From assembly GCA_964427005.1 (NCBI GenBank), contig CAYRTL010000008.1:15066-79065 (forward strand): a stretch of 64,000 nucleotides of DNA, written 5' to 3'. Below the pieces are notes generated by a model. That model was not told the origin of the DNA. It saw only the letters and a program-made list of their open reading frames with translations, and ran no database searches. The position numbers were made by a program, and so were the translations under genes. Numbering within the stretch: the stretch's first letter is position 1; each line of letters begins with the position of its first letter. Of the stretch, positions 1 through 8,178 are shown piece by piece. The DNA is from JAMXLO01 sp964427005. Lineage in GTDB: Bacteria; Pseudomonadota; Alphaproteobacteria; Acetobacterales; Acetobacteraceae.

Positions 1-2
1 GT

Positions 3-1019
3 CCGGACCTCTTCAATCCGGCATTCGCATTCGTCTTCATGTTCGCGGCCGGACTGGTGCATGGACTGCATCCTGAGCTGACGCCGTCTGCCAGCTTCCG
101 ATCGCTGCTGGGCTCCGTAGCGCCTTTCGCATTCGCGTTCAGCCGGGTGCCAGCGGGCTGGAGCAGCGCAATGATCCGAGCCACTGCGCTGATCCCATTG
201 ATATCGGGGATCGGTGGGGCCCTCCTCGATCTGGCTGGGCTGCGCCCGTTCTGGTTTGACAGCGGTGGCGAACGATTGGCGGGGCTGGGTCATCCGGCCT
301 TTCTCGCCGGCTTCTGCCTCGCCGCAATCTATGCCTGCCTGGTCGAGCTGTACCGGGAAGGCGGGCAGCGTTGGCTCACCCTGCTGATCGTGAACTTCGT
401 CATTCTCGTTCTGACCGGCGCGCGCGCGCCGCTCGCCTATGCTGTCGTCGTGACAGGCCTGACCCTCGCGTTCGTTCGCTCCGCCGCATTCCCGCGCCGG
501 CTTCGCATCCTGCTCATTCTGCTGGCCGCTTGCCTGCTGCCGGTTCTGGCAGTGCTGGTGCCCGAGCTGTCGATGGTCCGCCTGTTCAATCTGCTGGGCG
601 CCGAGGCGGGCAATTTCAGCGGCAGAGATCTGCTCTGGCCGCCATTCGAGCAAGTCGCCGCCGCGTCACCTTGGTTCGGCTGGGGTATTGGTGCCGGCAA
701 TGCGGTGATCCCGCCGGACAGTGAACTGGCCCGGATGATCCAGACCCTGGCAGCCCACAACGAGTATCTGCGTATGCTGGTCGAGGGCGGACAGATCGGC
801 CGCGGTCTGCTGATCGTCTTGTTCGTGCTGTGGGTCGGCCAGCATACGCGCTGCCTTTGCCGCACAGATAAGGTGATCATGCGACTGGTGTTCCTGGCCT
901 TCGCCGCACATGCCTACACGGACAACGTGCTGATCGCGACCACCGCTTGTGTCTTCTTCACATTTGCCACGGCCGTGTTTGCCCGTACTCGCTTGCCGGA
1001 CGCGGAGCAGGTGGCGTAG
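3..1019 (+). CDS. O-antigen ligase/polymerase-like membrane protein (5' truncated)
   Basis: The frame is open to the left edge of the window, so the true start lies upstream; the first in-window ATG is at 39. The protein is strongly hydrophobic with several membrane segments. Counting from that ATG, a C-terminal Wzy_C-like pattern is visible: GRDLLW near residue 195, GWGIGAGN near 214 and AHNEYLRMLVEGG near 239. This matches O-antigen ligase (WaaL) or O-antigen/exopolysaccharide polymerase families, which act on undecaprenyl-linked glycans at the periplasmic face of the inner membrane. These families cannot be separated by sequence alone. The following beta-propeller gene begins 32 bases after its stop. 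Confidence 0.7.
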   Translation, partial: PDLFNPAFAFVFMFAAGLVHGLHPELTPSASFRSLLGSVAPFAFAFSRVPAGWSSAMIRATALIPLISGIGGALLDLAGLRPFWFDSGGERLAGLGHPAFLAGFCLAAIYACLVELYREGGQRWLTLLIVNFVILVLTGARAPLAYAVVVTGLTLAFVRSAAFPRRLRILLILLAACLLPVLAVLVPELSMVRLFNLLGAEAGNFSGRDLLWPPFEQVAAASPWFGWGIGAGNAVIPPDSELARMIQTLAAHNEYLRMLVEGGQIGRGLLIVLFVLWVGQHTRCLCRTDKVIMRLVFLAFAAHAYTDNVLIATTACVFFTFATAVFARTRLPDAEQVA

Positions 1020-1051
1020 GCAGACGGACACTGCTGCCGGAGCCGTATCGT

Positions 1052-2041
1052 ATGCGATTGTTTCATCAGGAAAGGCGCGCCACCTGGTTGGTACTCGGCG
1101 CACTCGCCTTCCTCACGCTATGCGTTTCTCAAGCCGCTGCTTCGGGTCTGGCGTTTGTGATCAACTCGGGCGGCGCGTCGATCAGCCTGGTGGACATGTC
1201 TTCGCAGAAGGAGATCCGTCGCATTCCCGTCCTGCGCGAGCCGCACCACGTTGCGCTCAGCCCAGACGGAAAGAGCCTGCTTGTTGGCGACACCGTCGGC
1301 AACGAGATGCTGTTCTTCGACCCCGCAACCGCTGCCTTGCAAAAGCGCATGCCGGTGGCTGATCCCTACCAGCTTGCCTTCAGTCCCAACGGCAAGTTCC
1401 TCGTGGTGAACGGTCTCGCGCGCAACCAGGTGGATGTCTACGACGCCGCCAGTATGCAGTTGCTGAAGCGCTTTCCGATCGCATCGATGCCGAGCCATCT
1501 CGATTATGCGCCAGATTCCTCGCGAGTGTTCGTCAGCCTACAAGGGACAGACAGCCTCGTGGCGATCGATCTGAACAAACTGGCAATCCTATGGACCGCG
1601 AAGGTCGGCAAGACGCCGGCCGGGGTGCTGTGGCACGACGGCAAGGTACTCGTAGCCGACATGGGCACGGACTATGTTGCAGTAGTCGATCCCGCCAATG
1701 GACATGTGACCGACCGCATCCATACGGGCAAAGGCGCGCACAACCTGTTCATCTCACCGGACCGCAAGATCATCTGGGTGAACAACCGGGTGGGTGGTAC
1801 TACGACATCGCTCGATGCCGCGACGCTGGCGCCGAACCGCAGCTACGCCATTCCTGGCGGTCCGGATGATATCGCCTTCGCCCCCGACGGCAGGTTATGG
1901 ATCACCCGGCGCTGGGCGGAGAAGGTAGCAGTGCTTGATCCCAAGACGGGGGACTATCAGACGATTGATGTCGGGCGTTCGCCGCATGGGCTGTTTCTCA
2001 ATCCGAAGGGCAATGTGCCGCCGAGTGTCGCGGCACGGTAA
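1052..2041 (+). CDS. Exported YVTN-type beta-propeller protein
   Basis: A 329-residue protein. The start is placed at the ATG at 1052 because it is followed at once by a signal peptide: basic MRLFHQERR, a hydrophobic stretch, then SQAAASG. The mature part is a series of about 40-residue repeats of the type LSPDGKSLLVGD, FSPNGKFLVVNG and FAPDGRLWITRR, typical of YncE/YVTN seven-bladed propellers. Such proteins are periplasmic or secreted scaffolds, and no catalytic residues can be assigned. It is followed after three bases by the fatty-acid-hydroxylase-type gene, which suggests co-transcription. Confidence 0.75.
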   Translation: MRLFHQERRATWLVLGALAFLTLCVSQAAASGLAFVINSGGASISLVDMSSQKEIRRIPVLREPHHVALSPDGKSLLVGDTVGNEMLFFDPATAALQKRMPVADPYQLAFSPNGKFLVVNGLARNQVDVYDAASMQLLKRFPIASMPSHLDYAPDSSRVFVSLQGTDSLVAIDLNKLAILWTAKVGKTPAGVLWHDGKVLVADMGTDYVAVVDPANGHVTDRIHTGKGAHNLFISPDRKIIWVNNRVGGTTTSLDAATLAPNRSYAIPGGPDDIAFAPDGRLWITRRWAEKVAVLDPKTGDYQTIDVGRSPHGLFLNPKGNVPPSVAAR

Positions 2042-2044
2042 GCA

Positions 2045-2983
2045 ATGGGTGATCCTTTCGACCTGACTGCCGGGTGGTTGCAAGAGCATCTGCTGATCCC
2101 GCTGCTCTATGCGCTGGACCTGATGCAGTGGGAGGACGTGTCGTATGGCTGGGCGCTGTTTGCTGTGTACGGTGCCTGCCAGGTCGCCCTCACCTACGCG
2201 GTCTGCGTGCCACTGGAACGCTGGCGTCCGGTGGAGCAATGGCCGGATGCGCGAGCCGTCACTGTTGATGTGTTCTATACGATCCTGTCGCGTGTCGGCG
2301 TGCTGCCGCTGTTTACCTTCGTGCTGTTCTATCGGGCACAGGTGGCGCTGAACGGGTTTTTGGCCGATCACGGCTGGGTGCCTCCGACATTGGAGCGGCT
2401 GCTTCCGTTCCTGCTGGGCCAGCCGATACTGACCTTCGTACTATATGCAATCATCCTTGACTGCGCCGATTACTGGCGGCACCGGCTGTCGCATCGATTC
2501 GGTTGGTGGTGGGCGCTGCACTCACTGCATCATGCGCAGCGGCAGATGACGTTCTGGTCGGATGACCGCAACCATTTGCTGGATGATCTGATCGGAGCGC
2601 TGTGGTTCGGCGTGATCGCGTTGGCCATCGGCGTGCCTCCGCTGCAGTTCCCTCTGCTGGTGCTGTTGCTGCGATTTCTGGAGAGCCTTTCGCATGCGAA
2701 TGCGCGGGTGTCGTTCGGCTGGTTGGGCGAGCGGCTGCTGATCTCGCCCCGCTTCCATCGCGCACATCACGGACTGCTCGCCGCCGGGCAGCGAAGCTGC
2801 AACTACGGCGCGGTGCTGCCCTGGTGGGACATGCTGTTCGGCACCGCCGATTTCACCCGCGACTATGTCGCGACGGGCGATCCTACTGGCGAAGAAGCGC
2901 TCGCCAGCGGCTCATATCTGCGCCAGCAATGGGCGGGGCTACGAAGGTTTGCTGCCGCGGTGGCAAGGCCAGCGGCTCGGTAA
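2045..2983 (+). CDS. Sterol desaturase / fatty acid hydroxylase superfamily protein
   Basis: A 312-residue integral membrane protein with the eight-histidine di-iron signature of this superfamily: HRLSH at 146-150, HSLHH at 159-163 and RFHRAHH at 237-242. These are flanked by hydrophobic segments (about 35-60, 75-100, 120-140 and 185-210). Members are O2-dependent hydroxylases or desaturases acting on acyl chains, sphingoid bases, sterols or carotenoids; the substrate cannot be read from the sequence. It sits three bases after the beta-propeller gene and converges with the phosphatidylserine decarboxylase gene, with a lipid role suggested by the neighbours. Confidence 0.8.
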   Translation: MGDPFDLTAGWLQEHLLIPLLYALDLMQWEDVSYGWALFAVYGACQVALTYAVCVPLERWRPVEQWPDARAVTVDVFYTILSRVGVLPLFTFVLFYRAQVALNGFLADHGWVPPTLERLLPFLLGQPILTFVLYAIILDCADYWRHRLSHRFGWWWALHSLHHAQRQMTFWSDDRNHLLDDLIGALWFGVIALAIGVPPLQFPLLVLLLRFLESLSHANARVSFGWLGERLLISPRFHRAHHGLLAAGQRSCNYGAVLPWWDMLFGTADFTRDYVATGDPTGEEALASGSYLRQQWAGLRRFAAAVARPAAR

Positions 2984-2986
2984 CAT

Positions 2987-3871
2987 TCATTCGGCTACTG
3001 GTCGTGGCAGATGCATCAGCGGCTCGCCCACGCGAATCATGTCCCCCTGCCTGACGTTGTCTGTCAGGGTGAAGCCGTGGGGGGCAAAGACGATGATGGT
3101 CGAGCCGTGCTGGAACCAGCCCATTTCTTCGCCCTTTGCCAGCGCGACATTCAACTCAGTCGTTCGCGGGCCGCCAAGACGCACATCGGTGGTGTCGCCA
3201 AGGAAGTTGAGGCGGATGCTCGCGACCAAGATCGCAGCCACGGGAACCAACGTAATGTCGTGACCGGTGCGCGCGAGCCTGATGCGGATTGCTGCACGCT
3301 CGTTCTTGCAGAACAGACGCTCGACACGCTTGAGCGCGATCGGATTGACATTCCATGTGTCGCCCCCAATGTAGCTGACTGATCTGACGGCGCAGTCATG
3401 CGGTGCATGGAATCGGTGATACATCGACGCGGTCAGCCGCAGCGTCACATAGCAGCCGTTGCGATATGGCTGTGCGCATTCGTCATCGAGCAGCAGGTCG
3501 CGCAGGGAATACGGAAAGCCCTTGATCTGCAGTACCTGGCCATCCTGCACTGATCCCGATGCCCCGACGATTGCGTCGCATGGGCTGACCATCAGATCCG
3601 GGTCGCGATCGATCGGACGTGCCCCGTCTTTCAGCCGCCGGACAAAACAATCATGCAGGCTGCGGAACCGCTGTTCGCGCGCCTCGGCCAGGTTCAAATC
3701 GGCGAAGCGGCGCCAGATGCCGATCGACAGATCGCGGATCAGCGGGTGCTCGAGCTGGCTGAACCAACCGAACAACGTTGTAGCCAGCCGCCGCGGAATG
3801 CGGTTGGTCAGCAGAAAGTTGACATCTTCATGACAGGCGATTGAGGCAATCGCCGAATATAGCTTGTTCAT
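2987..3871 (-). CDS. psd: Phosphatidylserine decarboxylase proenzyme family
   Basis: A 294-residue protein of the pyruvoyl-dependent phosphatidylserine decarboxylase family. The C-terminal HGSTIIVF (residues 255-262) corresponds to the LGST self-cleavage site; cleavage between Gly256 and Ser257 would give the pyruvoyl-bearing alpha chain. SMYHRFHAPHDC in the middle carries conserved beta-chain histidines. The family makes phosphatidylethanolamine at the inner membrane, but relatives decarboxylate other substrates. It ends next to the hydroxylase gene and starts head-to-head with the aminotransferase gene almost without spacer. It may be a specialised paralogue rather than the housekeeping enzyme. 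Confidence 0.82.
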   Translation of the reverse strand: MNKLYSAIASIACHEDVNFLLTNRIPRRLATTLFGWFSQLEHPLIRDLSIGIWRRFADLNLAEAREQRFRSLHDCFVRRLKDGARPIDRDPDLMVSPCDAIVGASGSVQDGQVLQIKGFPYSLRDLLLDDECAQPYRNGCYVTLRLTASMYHRFHAPHDCAVRSVSYIGGDTWNVNPIALKRVERLFCKNERAAIRIRLARTGHDITLVPVAAILVASIRLNFLGDTTDVRLGGPRTTELNVALAKGEEMGWFQHGSTIIVFAPHGFTLTDNVRQGDMIRVGEPLMHLPRPVAE

Positions 3872-3890
3872 GATACGGACTTCTTACCGG

Positions 3891-5585
3891 ATGGAGTCGC
3901 GTGGCAGCATGGCAATCACGGTCCTCGCAGCATCTGTCGCCGGCGTGGCAGCGCTGGGTCTGCCATTCGCCAAGCGGCGCATCGAACTCTCGATGGCGAA
4001 GCACCGCTCGCTGACGGGGCACACACGGCTCGCGCGTCGAATGGCATCTCTCGTCCCGTTCTATGAGTACGACGAACATCAGTTCTTTCGGTCGGACAAT
4101 CCGCCGGAGGACATCGCCATTCGACGGCAGGACGCCTTTCAACGACTCGCCTCGCTCTATCGAGACCGCTTTCCCCAGACGAGTGCATTGACGGCGCAGG
4201 TGCAAAGTGGCGCCTCCGATCTGCAATTCACCTCCGCGTACCGCGTGCCCTTTCAATATAGCCGCTATGTCCGCCAGCATCTGACGGCGGGATCCGTCCT
4301 GAAGTTCTCCGATGGCGTCACCGTCACGGATGTGGATGGCAACAGGCTGTACGATGTTGCCAATTCCTATGGGGTCAATCTGTTTGGCTACGACTTCTAT
4401 AAGGAGTGCATCGCCCGCGGCATGGAGCGAGTGCGCGATCTGGGACCGGTACTCGGCGCCTACCATCCGATCGCCGCCTACAACATCGAACGTATCCGGC
4501 AGATCTCGGGACTGGATGAGGTCTCGTTCCACATGTCGGGAACGGAAGCGGTGATGCAGGCGGTTCGGCTCGCGCGCTATCATACGCGCCGCTCGCACAT
4601 CGTCCGTTTCAGCGGCGCCTATCATGGCTGGTGGAGCGACGTTCAGCCCGGCATCGGCAATCCTTCGACCGTGCGTGAGACATACACGTTGGCTGAGATG
4701 TCGGAGCACACCCTTCATGTGCTGCGTACCCGGCGTGACATCGCCTGCGTGCTGGTCAACCCACTGCAGGCAATGCATCCCAATGCGGGGCCGCCGGCCG
4801 ATTCGTCGCTCGTTGATAGCGGCAGGGACGCGCATTTCGATCGGCAGGCCTATACGCGCTGGCTGCAGCAGCTCCGAGAGGTCTGCACCGAGCGGAAGAT
4901 AGCCTTGATCTTCGACGAGATTTTTGTCGGTTTCCGCCTCGCGCTTGGCGGGGCACAGGAGTTCTTCGGTGTACGCGCCGATATGGTCACGTATGGCAAG
5001 ACACTCGGCGGCGGATTGCCTGTCGGCGTGCTGTGCGGTCGCCATGAGTGGATGAAGCGATTCCGCGATAATCGTCCGGCGGATATCTGCCTGGCACGCG
5101 GGACATTCAACGCGCATCCATACGTCATGGGAGCGATGAACGAGTTTCTCCGTCGGCTGGAAATACCGGAGATGCTGCGCCTTTACCAAGGCCTGGACGA
5201 GACGTGGAACCATCGGGCCGAATGTATGAACCGGCTGCTCGGCGACGCCGGTCTTCCCGTCCGGGTGGTGAACCTCGCCTCGGTTTGGACGGTCTGCTAC
5301 ACGCGACCGTCGCGCTACAATTGGATGCTGCAATACTACCTTCGGGCAGAGGGATTGGTACTGAGCTGGGTCGGCACCGGCCGGTTGATCTTCAGCCTGA
5401 ATTATAGCGAGGCAGATTTCGCAGCCGTCGCCGAACGATTCGTCGCCGCGGCACGCGCGATGGATCGGGATGGTTGGTGGTGGGCTGGTCCGGAGGCCAG
5501 CAACAAGTCCATCAGGCGGCAGGTCCTGCGCGAGATGCTGGCGAGCTACTGGGCGCGCCCGAAGGCACTGGCAGAAGCTCGCTGA
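3891..5585 (+). CDS. Class III PLP-dependent aminotransferase, glutamate-1-semialdehyde aminomutase-like, N-terminally extended
   Basis: About 564 residues. The catalytic part carries HMSGTEAVMQAVRLAR, SGAYHGWWSD (PLP ring contact), DEIFVGFR (Asp for the PLP nitrogen) and TYGKTLGGGLP with the Schiff-base lysine near residue 370. An extra N-terminal region of roughly 110 residues begins with a hydrophobic stretch (ITVLAASVAGVAALGLPFA), possibly a membrane anchor. Starts at 3864 (TTG), 3870, 3891 and 3909 are all possible; none has a strong ribosome-binding site and the first two overlap the divergent psd start. Too long and too divergent to be called HemL. Lipid context suggests action on an amino-lipid precursor (inference). 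Confidence 0.7.
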   Translation: MESRGSMAITVLAASVAGVAALGLPFAKRRIELSMAKHRSLTGHTRLARRMASLVPFYEYDEHQFFRSDNPPEDIAIRRQDAFQRLASLYRDRFPQTSALTAQVQSGASDLQFTSAYRVPFQYSRYVRQHLTAGSVLKFSDGVTVTDVDGNRLYDVANSYGVNLFGYDFYKECIARGMERVRDLGPVLGAYHPIAAYNIERIRQISGLDEVSFHMSGTEAVMQAVRLARYHTRRSHIVRFSGAYHGWWSDVQPGIGNPSTVRETYTLAEMSEHTLHVLRTRRDIACVLVNPLQAMHPNAGPPADSSLVDSGRDAHFDRQAYTRWLQQLREVCTERKIALIFDEIFVGFRLALGGAQEFFGVRADMVTYGKTLGGGLPVGVLCGRHEWMKRFRDNRPADICLARGTFNAHPYVMGAMNEFLRRLEIPEMLRLYQGLDETWNHRAECMNRLLGDAGLPVRVVNLASVWTVCYTRPSRYNWMLQYYLRAEGLVLSWVGTGRLIFSLNYSEADFAAVAERFVAAARAMDRDGWWWAGPEASNKSIRRQVLREMLASYWARPKALAEAR

Positions 5586-5595
5586 AATCTCGCGA

Positions 5596-6219
5596 CTAGC
5601 GCGAATGTGGGCTGAACTTCGCGCCCTCGATGAGTTCGCCGCGCAACAGATAGGCAGGGGCTCGGCAGTACAGCTTGATATCGTGGAACGGGTCCGTAAG
5701 GATCTTCGTTGCCCACACGAGGCCGGTCTGCACGTCCTCAATCTTGAATAGCTGAATCGTGCGGAACAGCAGACCGCCGATGCCCAATGCCAGCCAGAGA
5801 TAGCCGACATGGCGCACAAACTCGCCGACAGTGTGGTGCGGCTGCACGGTGTGCAGGAGCGTGGGATCGACGAACAACAGGAGCGGCGACAATGCCCAGA
5901 TGGTCAGCAGGACGATCTTCCGGCGGAGATTGTACCCCACCTTGATCTCCTCCTTGTATTCGTGCGTGGCGTGGTTCACGAAGTCATAGCCCTTAGGCTC
6001 GAAGAAAAAGTGTCCGGCCTGTCGGCTGACCATGGCCACCAACCACCCTATCAACGCTGACGCAGCCGGGTCCTTGAACACCATCATATAGGCACCAACG
6101 AAACTGATAGCGCTTATGAGGTGCAGGGACTGGTTTATCCGGCTGTGATGGTAGTAGCGATGATCGTCCCAACGTTGCTCTCTTAGGAGTTCAAGAAATC
6201 CTGCCATCGCCCTTCCCAT
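5596..6219 (-). CDS. Mpo1-like / DUF962-type membrane protein
   Basis: A 207-residue protein with about four hydrophobic helices. The N-terminal part, with HHSRINQSLHLISA and AGHFFFEPKGYDF, resembles the HxxxxN and GHxxFE patterns of the DUF962/Mpo1 family. Yeast Mpo1 is an Fe(II)-dependent dioxygenase in alpha-oxidation of 2-hydroxy sphingoid bases; bacterial members are mostly uncharacterised. Alternative start at 6207. It converges on the aminotransferase gene with a 10-base gap. Family assignment is by pattern recognition only. Confidence 0.5.
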   Translation of the reverse strand: MGRAMAGFLELLREQRWDDHRYYHHSRINQSLHLISAISFVGAYMMVFKDPAASALIGWLVAMVSRQAGHFFFEPKGYDFVNHATHEYKEEIKVGYNLRRKIVLLTIWALSPLLLFVDPTLLHTVQPHHTVGEFVRHVGYLWLALGIGGLLFRTIQLFKIEDVQTGLVWATKILTDPFHDIKLYCRAPAYLLRGELIEGAKFSPHSR

Positions 6220-6451
6220 GCTAAGCCTTCAACCCGAATCGGCAAAACTTCGCAAAGCTGACATCGGTTCGGCAGAGAGACACGTGATGGTTTGATGAAA
6301 GTAATGGCTGGCGTGGGCCCGGGACTTCGGGCGGAGAGGAGGCCTCTTCGGGACCAGCATCATACAAGTAAGGCCCGATCTGTGAGTTGCCTCACTGCAC
6401 CGCGCTGACCTAGGTGCGACACCCATCCTTACAGGGATGGGAGGCAAGTTC

Positions 6452-7522
6452 ATGGCGTGGGCAATCACAGCCGCCAGCCGTTTCCGGCCCGACTGGTTCG
6501 TCTTGTCACTCGCCGGCGTTCTTCTGACCGCCACGGTGGCTCCATGCCAAGGCCAGATGGCCGTCCTGTGCCACGGGCTTGGGTTGTTCGCCATTTCGTC
6601 TCTGTTCTTCTTGCAAGGTGCCCGGTTATCGCGCGAGGCAATACTCGGCGGCATCATGCATTGGCGTCTACATGCTACGATCGCGACGATTACCTTTGTT
6701 GTTTATCCGCTGATCGGCGTCTTATCGGCCCGCTTGTTCCCCCAGCTTCTGCCGCCGATGCTGTGGCTCGGACTGCTGTTCCTCGCCACCCTGCCTTCGA
6801 CTGTTCAATCCTCGATTGCCCTGACCTCTATGGCGCAGGGCAACGTCGCCGGCGCGATATGTTCGGCGACGGCTTCCAACCTGGTGGGGCTCGTCCTCAC
6901 CCCGATTCTGTTCGGTCTCGTCGCAATGGCCAATGGCGGACGGAGCGGAATTCCAGTCGAAAACATCGGCCAGGTCTTGCTGCAGTTGTTCGTGCCGTTC
7001 GTTGCAGGGCATCTGCTGCGCCCCTGGATTGGTAGCTGGGCCGAGCGCAGCCGGCGCATCCTGGCGATCACAGACCGCGGTTCGATCCTGCTCGTGGTTT
7101 ACGGCGCATTCAGTGCCGCAGTCGTGCACGGCGTGTGGCACCAGTTGCCGCCACTCACAATGATCAGCGTGACGTGCGTTGTCGGATTGCTGCTCGCGGT
7201 TGGCCTATTGGTCACCGTCCTTGCGCCGAACTTGATTGATTTCTCCGAGGCCGATCAGGTCGCTGTGGTGTTCTGCGGTTCGCAAAAATCGCTGGTGAGC
7301 GGCGTTCCGATCGCAAACGTGCTGTTTCCTGCTTCAGTCGTTGGACCGGTCCTGATCCCACTGATGGTCTATTATCCGATGCAACTCGTCATATGTGCCT
7401 GGCTCGCGCGGCAATACGCCACGCGCGGCAGTCAGCGGCATCGGCAACCTTGGAGAAATCCCGTCCGGCTGTTTCGTTCACTGTTTGCCGCCGCATACGA
7501 GACGCGCAGGCACCAATCGTAA
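6452..7522 (+). CDS. Bile acid:sodium symporter (BASS/SLC10A7-like) family transporter
   Basis: About 356 residues with roughly ten membrane segments. The start at 6452 is preferred over the ATG at 6437 because GGGAGG lies just upstream at good spacing. LATLPSTVQSSIALTSMAQGN and the second half FCGSQKSLVSGVPIANVLF match the crossover-helix motifs of the SBF-like (PF13593) subgroup, which includes human SLC10A7. Bacterial members are thought to carry organic anions; the substrate here is unknown. The gene stands alone after a 232-base spacer in which nothing else was recognised. Its 3' end is overlapped in antisense by a small HTH-like gene. Confidence 0.8.
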   Translation: MAWAITAASRFRPDWFVLSLAGVLLTATVAPCQGQMAVLCHGLGLFAISSLFFLQGARLSREAILGGIMHWRLHATIATITFVVYPLIGVLSARLFPQLLPPMLWLGLLFLATLPSTVQSSIALTSMAQGNVAGAICSATASNLVGLVLTPILFGLVAMANGGRSGIPVENIGQVLLQLFVPFVAGHLLRPWIGSWAERSRRILAITDRGSILLVVYGAFSAAVVHGVWHQLPPLTMISVTCVVGLLLAVGLLVTVLAPNLIDFSEADQVAVVFCGSQKSLVSGVPIANVLFPASVVGPVLIPLMVYYPMQLVICAWLARQYATRGSQRHRQPWRNPVRLFRSLFAAAYETRRHQS

Positions 7523-7775
7523 CGCACGCTTCAGCGTGATCGGGTATCCACGGGAGCTCTTCGGCTGCTGCGCCAATCCGATGCTGACGCGATGCGCGCC
7601 GCAGCAGCTTCAGTATGGTGGATCTTGCCACGGGTGTACCTGCGCGGAGCCGCGCGACAATTTTGGGATTCGTGCGCAGCAGATGCGCCGCGATCGCATC
7701 GTCTGCGTAGTGCGGCGCGGCCAGTTCATTCCATTGCGGGGACACGAACCAGGCCCGGCCCTTCTTCTTGCTCAT
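7389..7775 (-). CDS. Small protein with possible helix-turn-helix region
   Basis: A predicted 128-residue protein starting MSKKKGRAWF. The segment AIAAHLLRTNPKIVARLRAG followed by TPVARSTILKLLRRA looks like an XRE-type helix-turn-helix, with the RLRAG-PV pattern seen in small DNA-binding proteins. The C-terminal third lies antisense over the last 134 bases of the transporter gene and is unlikely to be conserved, so the functional part may be only the first 85 residues. No ribosome-binding site was judged convincing. Could be a chance or decayed frame. Confidence 0.35.
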   Translation of the reverse strand: MSKKKGRAWFVSPQWNELAAPHYADDAIAAHLLRTNPKIVARLRAGTPVARSTILKLLRRASRQHRIGAAAEELPWIPDHAEACVTIGACASRMRRQTVNETAGRDFSKVADAADCRAWRIAARARHI

Positions 7776-8178
7776 GGCACTTGAACATCCAAAATCCTGC
7801 CGGCTTCGTTGCGGCACGGATCGTTCAGGAATTGACCTCAACGTCCTCTGAAAACANNNNNNNNNNNNNNNNNNNNNNNNNNNNNNNNNNNNNNNNNNNN
7901 NNNNNNNNNNNNNNNNNNNNNNNNNNNNNNNNNNNNNNNNNNNNNNNNNNNNNNNNGGCTTCGTTGCGGCACGGATCGTTCAGGAATTGACCTCAACGTC
8001 CTCTGAAAACACGGTTCGAAACCGAACTGGACTGTTTGTCGATATGGGGCGGGAGTCCGTAAAAAATCCATATAAATCGGCAGGGGCGATGCGGAATCGG
8101 ACGGGCCTTTTCGCAAACGGATTCTCGGCGCACCATCAGCGTAAGAACCCATCGCTCCCATCGGAAGGCTCACGCGCC
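7776..8178. other. Intergenic stretch with assembly gap and flanking duplication
   Basis: This stretch holds exactly 100 N (7857-7956). The 55 bases just left of the gap (7802-7856) are identical to the 55 bases just right of it (7957-8011). No gene is called here. To the right of the gap an open frame continues into the monooxygenase gene and twice encodes the heptapeptide RNRTGLF (8017-8037 and 8092-8112) with different codons, but the monooxygenase itself most likely starts at 8179. Confidence 0.9.
7802..8011. repeat. 55-bp perfect direct repeat bounding the N gap (probable contig overlap)
   Basis: The left copy occupies 7802-7856 and ends at the last base before the Ns; the right copy occupies 7957-8011 and begins at the first base after them. 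All 55 positions agree. Exact identity ending precisely at both gap edges is what contig ends sharing one k-mer look like, so the two contigs probably overlap and the gap has no real length. A true repeat inside an unresolved repetitive insertion is the alternative. Confidence 0.85.

Noticed and set aside
3828..5819. Long open frame (663 codons) on the minus strand opposite the aminotransferase
   Set aside because: It is antisense to a well-supported PLP enzyme and gives arginine/histidine-rich sequence with no family features; long antisense frames are expected at this GC content.
7802..8011. Direct repeat as attachment-site duplication of a mobile element
   Set aside because: The copies end precisely at the N run and no integrase or transposase is visible; a contig-overlap artefact explains it more simply.
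7987..8178. Monooxygenase start at 7987
   Set aside because: The family N-terminus begins around 8179 with a ribosome-binding site; the upstream codons touch the assembly break.
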